A stretch of 64,000 nt of DNA from CAKZLS01 sp963786305 (lineage in GTDB: Bacteria; Pseudomonadota; Alphaproteobacteria; Rhodospirillales; Defluviicoccaceae), in assembly GCA_963786305.1 (NCBI GenBank), contig CAWAYL010000022.1, positions 346,827-410,826 of the forward strand. Reading direction: 5' to 3'. Below the pieces are notes generated by a model. The model did no database searches, was not told the origin of the DNA, and saw nothing but the letters and a program-made list of their open reading frames with translations. Shown in pieces: positions 7,706 through 16,716 of the stretch. Position 1 is the first letter of the stretch, and each line of letters opens with the position of its first letter. The translations under genes were made by a program, and so were the position numbers.

Positions 7706-8614
7706 GTGCGAATCGGCATCGACCTCGGCGGCACGAAGATCGAAGGTGTCGTCCTCGATAGCGCGGGCCGCGAACGCGGGCGTCTGAGGGTCCACACCCC
7801 CGCCGGCGACTACCCCGGAACCATCGACGCCATCGCCGGCATCGTCGGCGAACTGGAGCGGCAGACCGGGCGCCCGGCCAGCGTCGGCGTCGGCATTCCG
7901 GGCACGGTGTCGCCCGCGAGCGGGGTCGTCAAGAACGCCAACAGTACCTGGATCATCGGCCGGCCGCTGGACCACGACCTCGCCGCCGCGCTCGGTCGGC
8001 CTGTCCGCATCGCCAACGACGCCAATTGCTTCGCGGTGTCGGAAGCCATGGATGGCGCGGCCGCCGGGGCGCGGGTGGTGTTCGGTGTCATTCTCGGCAC
8101 CGGCGTCGGCGGCGGCATCGTCGTCGACGGACGGGTGCTCGCCGGCGTCAACGCCATCGCCGGCGAATGGGGTCACAACCCGCTGCCGTGGGCCGGCGGC
8201 GGCGAGCGGCCCGGGCATGCGTGTTATTGCGGAAAAGAGGGGTGCATCGAGACCTTCCTGTCCGGCCCGGGGTTCGCCCGCGACTACGCCGCCGTCACCG
8301 GCGGCGACCGGTCCGCCGCCGACATCGCCGCCAGCGCCGCCAGCGGCGACGCCGCGGCGGTCGCGGCGCTCAAGCGCTACGCGGACCGGCTGGCCCGCTC
8401 GCTGGCATCCGTCATCAACGTGCTGGATCCGGACGTCATCGTGCTCGGCGGCGGCATGTCCAATATCGCAGCGCTCTACCGATCGGTACCGCGCCGCTGG
8501 CAACAGTGGGTCTTTTCCGATCGCGCCGACACCCGGCTGGCGCGCAACGCTCACGGCGATTCCAGCGGCGTGCGCGGCGCCGCCTGGTTGTGGCCGCCCG
8601 GCGACAGCCCGTAG
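7706..8614 (+). CDS. ROK-family sugar kinase (fructokinase/NagK-like)
   Basis: A 302-residue protein starting at GTG 7706, seven bases after the dioxygenase stop, so probably co-transcribed. It shows the ATP phosphate loop (GIDLGGTKIEGVVLD), the catalytic region NDANCFAVSEAMDGAAAG, the glycine-rich GVILGTGVGGGIVVDG, the ROK signature from LAGVNAIAGEWGH, and the zinc site C-Y-C-G-K-E-G-C-I-E. It phosphorylates a hexose. The context does not settle between fructose, glucose, mannose and N-acetylglucosamine. It is full length and has no shifts. Confidence 0.85.
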   Translation: MRIGIDLGGTKIEGVVLDSAGRERGRLRVHTPAGDYPGTIDAIAGIVGELERQTGRPASVGVGIPGTVSPASGVVKNANSTWIIGRPLDHDLAAALGRPVRIANDANCFAVSEAMDGAAAGARVVFGVILGTGVGGGIVVDGRVLAGVNAIAGEWGHNPLPWAGGGERPGHACYCGKEGCIETFLSGPGFARDYAAVTGGDRSAADIAASAASGDAAAVAALKRYADRLARSLASVINVLDPDVIVLGGGMSNIAALYRSVPRRWQQWVFSDRADTRLARNAHGDSSGVRGAAWLWPPGDSP

Positions 8615-8646
8615 ATCGAATAATCAAGCGATCAGAACACGACCGT

Positions 8647-9444
8647 TCAGCAGTCGGGCTTCGGCAGAATCTCGAGATCCTTCAACCGCAGCACCAGTGA
8701 GAAATCCTCGAAGTGCTGGGAGATTTGGTCGGCGACGCCATCGTCGCGGTAGCGCGCACCCAACTCGAACTCGGGCAGCGGATCGTCGCCGCGATAGGGG
8801 TAGAACGCCATGCGCACCCACCACGCAGGGCTCGGCGGCAAACCGGCCACCTTGGCGAGAGCCTCGGCGTCGCCGGGCGGCAGGGCGGCCATGAACGCGC
8901 TGACGCGATAGGGATTTTCGAGACTGGAACCATCGAACACAACCTCGCCGAGAACGATCTGTTCGGCCTCGGCGGCGGCGACGAGCTTCGCCATGTGCTC
9001 GGTGGGAAACACGGTGCCCGCCGGCAAGTCCACCACGTCCTCCTCCGGCAGCGAAAAGCGCGCCGTTCCGCCGGCGCCGGGGCCCCCGAGGCTGGCCTCG
9101 CCTTTCAACTTCTCGATGACGCTGCCGTCCTGCTCGTAGCGGGCGTTGAACCGGAATTTCGTGCCGTCGGCGGCCTCCCAACTGACGAAGGTCCATACAG
9201 TTTCGGTGTCGGCGCCGCGCTCGTAGCTCAGCCGCAGATAGGTCCGGTTTTCCACCGTCCAGCCGTCGCACGCCTCGGCGAAGCGATACAGCATCATGCC
9301 GTCGGCGGCGACCACGTCCGAGGCGCCGGTGGCGTTGTCGAGCGCCATGCGGTAGATCGCCCGGTGCGACAGCAGCTCGGCGGCCGCAAGCTCGGCCGGG
9401 AGCGCCGCCAAAGCGAAAGCGAACACCAACAACAACCTCCGCAT
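8647..9444 (-). CDS. eipB: EipB-like periplasmic protein (DUF1849)
   Basis: The start at ATG 9444 (MRRLLLVFAFALAALPAELA) gives a clean Sec signal peptide; an upstream ATG at 9465 adds seven residues. The mature protein matches the DUF1849/EipB beta-spiral family: SHRAIYRMALDNATGASDV, ADGMMLYRFAEACDGW, VWTFVSWEAADGTKFRFNAR, LPAGTVFPTEHM. The two cysteines (in EACDGW and the last residue, KPDC) match the conserved disulfide of Brucella EipB. EipB supports envelope integrity in the alphaproteobacterial periplasm, where it works with the TPR protein TtpA. It is divergent from the diguanylate cyclase gene. Confidence 0.88.
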   Translation of the reverse strand: MRRLLLVFAFALAALPAELAAAELLSHRAIYRMALDNATGASDVVAADGMMLYRFAEACDGWTVENRTYLRLSYERGADTETVWTFVSWEAADGTKFRFNARYEQDGSVIEKLKGEASLGGPGAGGTARFSLPEEDVVDLPAGTVFPTEHMAKLVAAAEAEQIVLGEVVFDGSSLENPYRVSAFMAALPPGDAEALAKVAGLPPSPAWWVRMAFYPYRGDDPLPEFELGARYRDDGVADQISQHFEDFSLVLRLKDLEILPKPDC

Positions 9445-9465
9445 CTTCGTCACACCGCCATACAT

Positions 9466-9825
9466 AGAAAACCTCGTTCTCTCATTCGCGTTATCCGATC
9501 ACGTGCACCACCGGAATTGCGCTATGTATTACGCGCCCAGCCCGCTCGCTGTCTACCGCCGCGCCGCGCCGCGCCGCTGGGATCGCCGATCGACCGGGCA
9601 AGAACGATCCACCCGGCAAGTTCTGCCCGGTCGAACCGGGCACCCGACCCCCGCAAGGCCACGGGCCGCGGGGCACCGCGGCCGCTTCGAAACCAGCAGA
9701 ATTTCCCGGAAAATCGCGACATTGCACACATGAAAACGTGGCGGCCCCGCTCGCGGCGCATTGGCACGATGGTTGCTTCCCAAGGGTCGACGTATTGCTT
9801 TTCACGAGTTTGAAGGGGTCGCCCA
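9466..9825. other. Divergent intergenic region
   Basis: About 360 bases between divergent eipB and the diguanylate cyclase gene, so it must hold both promoters. A compact palindrome cccggt-cga-accggg lies at 9626-9640 and could be an operator. A GC-rich cgccgcgccgcgccgc tract lies at about 9559-9575. I see no credible frame here. Confidence 0.35.
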
Positions 9826-10557
9826 GTGAACCATGCTAAGGCTGAACAGCCAAACAACGGCCATGAGCCCATCGAACATCAAGAACTGGTCTCCAACGTG
9901 ACGAAGCTGTCGGACCACTTTTTGTCGCGCCCGTCGCCGGATGCCGGCGGCACACGTAATCGCGACGAAGCCGCGGAACGCGCCTTGACCGCCGCCATCG
10001 GCGCCGAGCATCGGATCGCACTGCTTCAGCAACGGATCGACCAGCTGGAGAAACTGGCGGTGACCGACGAGCTGACGGGTCTGCTCAATCGCCGCGGGTT
10101 CGAGGCACAGTTGCGCCGGACCCTCGAACTGGCGCGCCGGTATGGCGAGCCGGGCGTGCTGATGTATGTCGATCTCGATGGCTTCAAAATGGTGAACGAC
10201 ACCTATGGCCACACCGCCGGCGACGAGGTCCTGAAACAGGTGGGCCGGCTTTTGTCGGACCACGTACGCTCTACCGACTATATCGGGCGTCTCGGCGGCG
10301 ACGAGTTCGCCGTTCTGCTGCCGCGCACATCGGCCGCAAACGGAATGCGCCGCGTTCGGGCGCTCGGCACCATGCTCAATCCCGGCATGATCTTCTGGAA
10401 CGGCAGCACGCTGAGCGTCGGCGCCAGTTTCGGAATGGAGGCCTTCGATGGAGACGCCGGCGGCTGCGCCGAGACCGTGATCTCGCGCGCCGACGGCTCC
10501 ATGTATGCGCAAAAGCGCCTGCGCACCGCGGCGCACGCCAACGCCATGATGGCGTAG
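9826..10557 (+). CDS. Diguanylate cyclase (GGDEF)
   Basis: A 243-residue protein starting at GTG 9826. Residues 1-75 are a helical N-terminus without a recognised sensor; the stretch LLQQRIDQLEKLAVTDELTG looks like a coiled-coil signalling helix. The GGDEF domain follows, with LTGLLNRRGF, YVDLDGFKMVNDTYGHTAGD and the active site GGDEF at residues 157-161. An RxxD product-inhibition site (R148-S-T-D151) stands five residues before it, so both catalysis and c-di-GMP feedback should be intact. It overlaps nothing and is followed after four bases by the next gene, suggesting co-transcription. Confidence 0.9.
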   Translation: MNHAKAEQPNNGHEPIEHQELVSNVTKLSDHFLSRPSPDAGGTRNRDEAAERALTAAIGAEHRIALLQQRIDQLEKLAVTDELTGLLNRRGFEAQLRRTLELARRYGEPGVLMYVDLDGFKMVNDTYGHTAGDEVLKQVGRLLSDHVRSTDYIGRLGGDEFAVLLPRTSAANGMRRVRALGTMLNPGMIFWNGSTLSVGASFGMEAFDGDAGGCAETVISRADGSMYAQKRLRTAAHANAMMA

Positions 10558-10561
10558 TCCG

Positions 10562-11038
10562 ATGGGCCTCCATCTCGGTTCCGCCTTCAAGAGACCGCAT
10601 TTCGGCGCGGGCCCGTCGATCCCGCAGGCGTTCACGGAACCCGCGGGTCCGGCCGCTGATCCGGTTGCGCCGTCCGCGTCGGATACCGCCGACGACGAGG
10701 CCCACCATTTCATCTGGCGCAACGACGTCCGCAATTTGACGCCGCGCCAGATGTCGGTCCTCTGCGGAGAGCTGTTTCTCGCCACCATGATCAGTTGCGA
10801 CGAATACCTGATGATGGCCTTCCAGCCGGAGCTTCATCCCGACTACGATCGCACCATCGGCGCCCTCATCGGAGAACAAGCCGACCCGGACCGGCCCCGC
10901 GATTACCTTCGGCGATGGACCGACCGCCTCGATTTCGAGGTCAGGCACAATGCCGAGGATCAAGGCCTGATTGCCCGCACGCGCAATATTCTCGCCGTTC
11001 TTCGCCAGCTTGACGTCGTTCGCAACCGGCTTATCTGA
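10562..11038 (+). CDS. Hypothetical protein downstream of the diguanylate cyclase
   Basis: A 158-residue soluble protein starting four bases after the cyclase stop, so translation is probably coupled. The first 45 residues are Pro/Ala-rich and probably disordered. The rest is helical and charged (FIWRNDVRNLTPRQMSVLCG; HPDYDRTIGALIGEQ). There is no signal peptide or transmembrane segment, and I do not recognise a family. Pairing with a cyclase that lacks its own sensor makes a regulatory partner possible, but that is only positional inference. Confidence 0.6.
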   Translation: MGLHLGSAFKRPHFGAGPSIPQAFTEPAGPAADPVAPSASDTADDEAHHFIWRNDVRNLTPRQMSVLCGELFLATMISCDEYLMMAFQPELHPDYDRTIGALIGEQADPDRPRDYLRRWTDRLDFEVRHNAEDQGLIARTRNILAVLRQLDVVRNRLI

Positions 11039-11197
11039 ACACCGTGTAAACCGCTGGTCGCCGCCACGCCGGGGTGTCTCTCGCGCACCACGAATTCTCG
11101 CGAACAACCAGTCCCAAACGTTGCGCCGCAATAACGCTTTGCAGACCGTCGGAAATCAGTGTATGCGGATATGAACCTGTTTGGGCAAGGGGGAGAG

Positions 11198-11938
11198 ATG
11201 GACGGCGGTAGAGACTTGAACGTGGTGAACGCGCGGGAAGCCGAGATCCACCAGCTTCCCGAGTACCTGGTCAAGACGTATACCTGGGCCTATCTGACGC
11301 CTACCAGCTTGGCCGTGTTCGACAACCCGTTTGTCACGTCCAGCATTCTCTGGGGCAACATGCTTCGGTTGGTGCGCACCGCGTGCAGCGAATTCGAGCC
11401 GGGCCAGAGGATCATGCAGGCCGCCAACGCCTATGGAAACCTGTCCGTCGAACTCGCCCGCAAGGTGGGGCCCGACGGCCGGCTGGACGTGATCGACGTC
11501 GCCCCCCTGCAAGTGGAGCACTGCCGCAAAAAGCTGGCCGATTTTCCCCAGGCGCGGGTCCGGCTGGCCGACGTTTCGCATCCCAGCGGACGTATGTACG
11601 ACGGCATATGCTGCTTCTTCCTGCTGCACGAAGTTCCCGACGACAAGAAGCACGCGGTGGTGGATTCCCTGCTGGCGAGCGTGCCGCCGGGCGGAAAAGT
11701 GGTGTTCGTCGACTACCACAAAACCGTTCGCGCCCATCCGCTTCGCCCGGTCATGCATTTCGTCTTCCGCTGGCTCGAACCGTTCGCCTACGGCCTGGTG
11801 GATCGCCAGATCGCCAACCTCGCCAGCGATCGCAACTCCTTCACCTGGCGCAAGGAAACGTTTTTCGGCGATCTTTACCAGAAGGTGGTGGCGGAGCGTC
11901 GCGTCGATGGAACGACGGTGCGCGAGGCCGCCGAATAG
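11198..11938 (+). CDS. rquA: Rhodoquinone biosynthesis enzyme RquA
   Basis: The protein has the RquA pattern: LPEYLVKTYTWAYLTPTSL near the N-terminus, ILWGNMLRLVR, then a methyltransferase-like fold with QAANAYGNLSVELA, VIDVAPLQVEHCRKKL, CCFFLLHEVPDDKK and VPPGGKVVFVDYHKTV-HPLRPVM. RquA converts ubiquinone to rhodoquinone using S-adenosylmethionine, a function established in Rhodospirillum rubrum. Rhodoquinone carries electrons to fumarate reductase under anoxia. ATG 11198 was chosen for its aagggggaga site; in-frame starts at 11159 and 11171 exist. It stands alone with a promoter-sized gap upstream, and connects functionally to the methylmalonyl-CoA decarboxylase operon at 46-50 kb. Confidence 0.88.
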   Translation: MDGGRDLNVVNAREAEIHQLPEYLVKTYTWAYLTPTSLAVFDNPFVTSSILWGNMLRLVRTACSEFEPGQRIMQAANAYGNLSVELARKVGPDGRLDVIDVAPLQVEHCRKKLADFPQARVRLADVSHPSGRMYDGICCFFLLHEVPDDKKHAVVDSLLASVPPGGKVVFVDYHKTVRAHPLRPVMHFVFRWLEPFAYGLVDRQIANLASDRNSFTWRKETFFGDLYQKVVAERRVDGTTVREAAE

Positions 11939-11984
11939 GGCACCGTCACCATACCCGCTCCGGTCGCAGCCATCCATAGTCCGC

Positions 11985-12506
11985 CTAAGCGCCGGCTTCG
12001 AGGTCGCGGGGACGGACGAACGAATCCAGCCGCGCCGTGTCGGGTACAAGCCGCTCCCAGGTATCGATGTCGGCCTTGAGCACCGCGAGGGCGCCCGTCG
12101 GAAACTTGTCCGCCATCCGGGTTCCATCCTTGCCGCTCGTCGCCGTGAGAATCAGCGCGAGGCGCTCAATTCCTGGATTGTGCCCGATCACCATAACCGA
12201 CGACAGACTGTCGCCGAGCGCGCGTAATCGTTGCAGCAGCTCGGACGCCTCCGCCAGATAAATCCCCTTCTCGACCCGGATGGGGATCGATCCGCCGATA
12301 GCCCCTTGCAGGACCTCCAGCGTTTCCCGGGTCCGCTTCGACGATGAGCAGAGGATTTGCGCCGGCTCGATTGCATGGCCGACGAGGTACCGGCCCATCA
12401 GTTTGGCGGCCCGCCGGCCGCGCTTGTTGAGCGGCCGGTCGAAGTCGTCGAGCGTCGCGTTCTTCCAGCTCGATTTGGCGTGACGCAGCAGATAGATCGT
12501 TTTCAA
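11985..12506 (-). CDS. SixA-like histidine phosphatase
   Basis: A 173-residue protein with the histidine-phosphatase core: the phosphohistidine motif LLRHAKSSW at residues 6-14, then CSSSKRTRETLE, and the second catalytic His in VMVIGHNPGIERLAL. Length and motifs fit SixA, which removes phosphate from phosphohistidine proteins. It is the last gene of a minus-strand run after pap and ppk1. SixA-type genes often sit near ppk in alphaproteobacteria, so an accessory role in phosphate signalling is plausible but not shown. Confidence 0.8.
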   Translation of the reverse strand: MKTIYLLRHAKSSWKNATLDDFDRPLNKRGRRAAKLMGRYLVGHAIEPAQILCSSSKRTRETLEVLQGAIGGSIPIRVEKGIYLAEASELLQRLRALGDSLSSVMVIGHNPGIERLALILTATSGKDGTRMADKFPTGALAVLKADIDTWERLVPDTARLDSFVRPRDLEAGA

Positions 12507-12542
12507 AAGAAAGCCTCGATGGTCGGGAAATCCGGTGGGACG

Positions 12543-14911
12543 CTACTTGGGCGCGCGCCGGGCAAAGGCGCGTGGTTTCACCTTGCGCAGCCGCTTGGAT
12601 TTCTGCGCCCGCTGGTCGGCGGCGGCAATCATCGCGTCCTGGCAGGCCCGGCCGCGGCCGCCGCGCGACGGGCGCCGTTGAACGTACGTGCCGTCGGATT
12701 GCATGTCCCAGGCACTGCGAGAGTCGCTCAGCTGAGCCTTGAGAATCTCGGCGAGTACCGCCCGCAACGCCGGTTCCTCGATGGGAGCGACGGTCTCCAC
12801 CCGGCTTTCGAGGTTGCGGGTCATCAAATCCGCCGAACCGATGAAATATTCCTCGTCGCCGCCATTGCGGAAGTAGTAGATGCGCGTGTGCTCCAGAAAC
12901 CGCGCGACGATACCCATCACCGTGATGTTTTCCGATAGCCCGGGAATGCCGGGCCGCAGCCGGCAGGTATCGCGAACGATCAACTCGACCTTCACGCCCG
13001 CCCGCGACGCCCGGTACAAGGCCTCGACAATATCCGGATCTTCCAAGGCGTTGGTCTTGAAGCGGATGAGCCCCGGACCGTTCGCTTGCTGGACGGCGAT
13101 CTCCCGGTCGATCTTGGCGAGCAGCGCCTTCTTCATGGTGTTGGGCGCCGCCAGCATCTTGCGGTAGTTTCGGGCCGGCCGGCATCCGGTGGTCAGGTAA
13201 TTGAACAGTTCGCCAATATCGAGCCCGATTTCCGGATCCGATGTCAGCATTCCCAGGTCGGCATACAGGCGCGCCGTGCCCGCGTGATAGTTGCCGGTTC
13301 CGATGTGAACGTAGCGGCGCAAGCCGTTGTAATCGCGGCGCACCACCAAGATGAGCTTGGCATGGGTCTTGAGGCCGAGGACGCCGTAGGTGACGTGAAT
13401 GCCGGCCTCCTCGAGACGCGAGGCCCACTCGATGTTGGCGGCTTCGTCGAAACGCGCCTTCAGCTCCACCACCACGGCCACCTGTTTGCCGTTGCGCGCC
13501 GCTTCGATCAGGTGATCGATGATGTTGGTATCGGCGGAGGTGCGGTAGAGCGTCATCTTGATGGCGTAGACCTTCGGATCCTCCGCCGCCTCGCGGACAA
13601 ACCGCACCACCGAGGTCACGAAGGATTCGTAGGGGTGATGCAGCAGGATCGGGCCGCTCTCGCGGATGACATGGAAGATATTGCGGCGATCCTGAAGCTT
13701 GGTATTGGTGATCGGCTGGTGGCTGGGATCGTGCAGATCGGGGATGTCCAACTGAGCGATCTCCATCAGATCGCGCTTGCCGATCATCGCCTCCGCCTCG
13801 TAGACGTCGGTCTCCGCGTCGAGACCCAGTTCCGCGGCCAACATGCCCTTGTGGTGGGCATCGATGCCTTTTGGCGTCTGCAACCGCACGATCGGCGCGA
13901 ACTTGCGGTCCCGCAGTTCCGCCTCGATCATTGCCACGAGATCGTCGGCCTGCTCCTCGTCGTGTTCGGTATTGGCGTTGCGCGTGACCCTGAACACGTC
14001 CCACGACACGATCCGCATTCCCGGGAACAGGTCCTGCAGGCAATGGCCCATGACGTCCTCGAGCATGACGAAATGATTGAGGCCGCCGACGCGGATGAAT
14101 CGTGGGACGCTGGCGCCGACCGGCACCTTGATCCGCGCCATGGTCAGTTCGAGCTCTTCGGGATAGCTCAGCGTCACGAGGAGGTTGAGCGACAGGTTCG
14201 AAATGAAGGGGAACGGATGCGCCGGGTCCATCGCCAGCGGCGTGATAAGCGGAAAGATGTTTTCGTGATAATGCGCGCGAACCGCGTTTTGCTGTTCGCC
14301 GCTCAATTGGGCGAACGGCCGGATGCGGATATCATGGCGGCGAAGATCGGCGACGATGTCGAGGTACACTTCCCGTTTCTGGCGCTGGAAATCCCGAATC
14401 ACCGCCTGGCATTCCGCCAGTTGCTGGCGGGCGTGCGGCCGTCGACGGTCAGCTTGTGAACGCCGGCGCCGATCTGCTGCTTCAGCCCGCCGATGCGCTT
14501 CATGAAGAATTCGTCGGTGTTCGACGAGGCGATGGCGAGGAATTTGACTCGTTCGAGGAGCGGCGTGCGGCGGTCGCGCGCTTCGTTCAGGACACGGCAA
14601 TTGAACTGGAACCACGTGAGTTCGCGATTGAGAAAGAGCTCGGGCGCGCGGAGGTCGTAATCGCCGTCCGCCGGAACGGGGACGGCGCGCCCGGCGCGGC
14701 GATCCTCGCGGTGCTCGCCGCCTCCGGATCGTTCGCCTTATCCGGCGGCGACGGCTGACGGGGTACGGGGCGAACACGGCGACGCCTTCGAACGCGGGCG
14801 GCGCGGGCGCGCCGTTTCGGTCTTGCCTGCGCCGGGGCCAACGAACCGGTGATCCGCCTGTTTGATGCCGGGTGATCCGGGTGATGTCGGCTGATCGGTG
14901 TTGTCCGTCAT
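12543..14911 (-). CDS. ppk1: Polyphosphate kinase PPK1 (5' end frameshifted)
   Basis: The frame is intact from about 14420 down to the stop at 12543. The N-terminal part lies in other frames: MTDNTDQPTSPGSP from ATG 14911, then PELFLNRELTWFQFNCRVLN and SSNTDEFFMKRIGGLKQQ, so two or three single-base shifts separate them. The core shows the PPK1 middle and C-terminal domains: HPFPFISNLSLNL, YESFVTSVVRFVREA, and the autophosphorylated-His region HIGTGNYHAGTARLYADLG. The second active-site region is HTRIYYFRNGGDEEYFIGSA. PPK1 makes inorganic polyphosphate reversibly from ATP. It is transcribed after pap and before the sixA-like gene. Confidence 0.88.
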
Positions 14912-14960
14912 CCCGTCCTCTTGAGGTTCTTGCCGCTGGACGCCTTATGCCCCCTCGCCG

Positions 14961-16575
14961 CTATCGACGCTCTCCCGGCCGGCGGCATTTTCCTCGGCGG
15001 CCGGCATCCTCCCGGCGCTTTATGGCGGCGGTGAGGCTGTCGGCACACGGTGGAGATCACCTTGATCCGCGAGAACCGCTTGTCGTTGCCCTCGACCAGC
15101 GTCCAGGGCGCCAGCGACGTGCTGGTGCGCTCGACCATGTCGTTCACGGCGATCTCGTACTCTTCCCATCTGCTCGCGGTTCCGCCAGTCCTCGTCCGTC
15201 AGCTTCCAGCGCTTGTAGGCCACGCCTTCGCGGGCCTTGAACCGCGCCAACTGCTCTTCCTTGGTGATGTGCACCCAGAATTTGCAAAGGACAATGCCGT
15301 GCCGGACGAGCTGGTCCTCGAAGTCGTCGATTTCGGCGTAGGCGCGTTGCCACTCCGCTTCGCTGGCGAAGCCCTCGACCCGCTCGACCAGGACCCGGCC
15401 GTACCAGCTCCGGTCGAACACGGTCACCCGCCCGGCCCGCGACAGGTGGCGCCAGAACCGCCACAGGTAATGCTGCGCCCGCTCCTCGTCGGTCGGCGCC
15501 GCGATGGGAATGACCTGGTAGTCGCGGGCGTCCAGCGCAGCGGTCACCCGGCGGATGGCGCCGCCCTTGCCGGCGGCGTCCCAGCCCTCGAACACCAGCA
15601 CGGTGGAGATGCCGAGCTCGCGGGCCCGGCGCTGCGCCTGGTTGAGCCTGCCCTGATATTTCTCCAGTTCCTTTTTGTAGGTCTTCTTGTCCACCGTCTG
15701 CGACATGTCGAGATGGTTCAGGATGGTGACCTTGGAGAGCGGGATCACCACCCCGCCGGCGGGCCGTTCGCCGCCGGCTCTCCGCCTGCGGCTTGACCTG
15801 ATCCGGCCGCCGGCGCCGACGCCGACCCTCTTTCCAGGACCTTGGTCATCCGCCTCTGCACCTTGTTCTTCTTGAGGTGCTTGCGGATGCTCTCGAGGAT
15901 GGTCGTCGCGACGGTCAGGCTTCGGTAGCGCTTGTCGAAGCCCTCGACGATCTGCCATTGGGCTCGGCGGCTGCTGGTGCGCATGATGGTCCGCTCGGCG
16001 GCGGCGATGAACTTGTCGTACAGGTGCCAGTGATCCCAGTCCACCTGGGTCACCCGCCAGCGCGTCAGCGGATCCTTCTCGAGCGCGCGCAGCCGTTCCT
16101 TCTGGGCTTTCTTGCCCAGGTGCATCCAGAACTTGAGGATCAGGGCGCCGTCGTCGGCCAGCTCCTTCTCGAAGGCGATGACCCGGTCGAGCGCTTCGTC
16201 GAGTTCGGCTTCGGTGGTCTGCTCGTAGACCCGGTCGAGCAGCGGCCGCGAATACCAGCAACTGAGAAAGATGCCGATGCGGCCCTTCGGCGGCAGATCG
16301 CGCCAGTACCGCCAATATTCCGGGCGCTCCTGCATCTCGTCCGACGGCTTGCCGTAGGCGCGGGTGGAGAGCCAGCGCGGATCCAGCCACTCGTTGAGCA
16401 GATTGACCGTTTCGCTCTTCCCCGCGCCGTCGACGCCGCCGAAGACGATGATGACCGGAAACGGCGCGTCGCGAAGTTGCTGCTGGATCTCCAGCAATTC
16501 GGCCCGCAGAACGGGCACCGCCTCGTGGAAGTCGTCCTTCGAGACGCTCCGGCCCAGTTCGGCTGTCCTGAACAT
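14961..16575 (-). CDS. pap: Two-domain PPK2 (polyphosphate:AMP phosphotransferase)
   Basis: Two PPK2 domains lie in tandem, as in Pap-type class II enzymes. Domain 1 starts at ATG 16575 (MFRTAELGRSVSKDDFHEAV) with P-loop GGVDGAGKSETVNLLNEWLD. Domain 2 has P-loop VFEGWDAAGKGGAIRRVTAA, followed by FDRSWYGRVLVERVEGFA, KFWVHITKEEQLARFK and WTLVEGNDKRFSRIKV. Shifts near 15780, 15165 and 15040 break the frame; the corrected end is a stop at 14961-14963, about 538 residues, a normal length. The enzyme phosphorylates AMP to ADP using polyphosphate. It leads the run pap-ppk1-sixA and is divergent from ppx. Confidence 0.85.
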
Positions 16576-16716
16576 TTTGCCTGCTACGCTCCCCTGGCTT
16601 TTATGTTAGACCACCGGCGGTCCGACGTCTTATTTCGCTTTCGCAGATCGAACGCCTAGCGTACTCCGTCGGCACCGCGTAAGACCAACCATATTGATAT
16701 CACCGTTTGGGCTCGA

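Noticed and set aside
13086..14459. 457-codon plus-strand frame opposite ppk1
   Set aside because: It is the shadow of the conserved PPK1 frame, and its translation has no recognisable domain.
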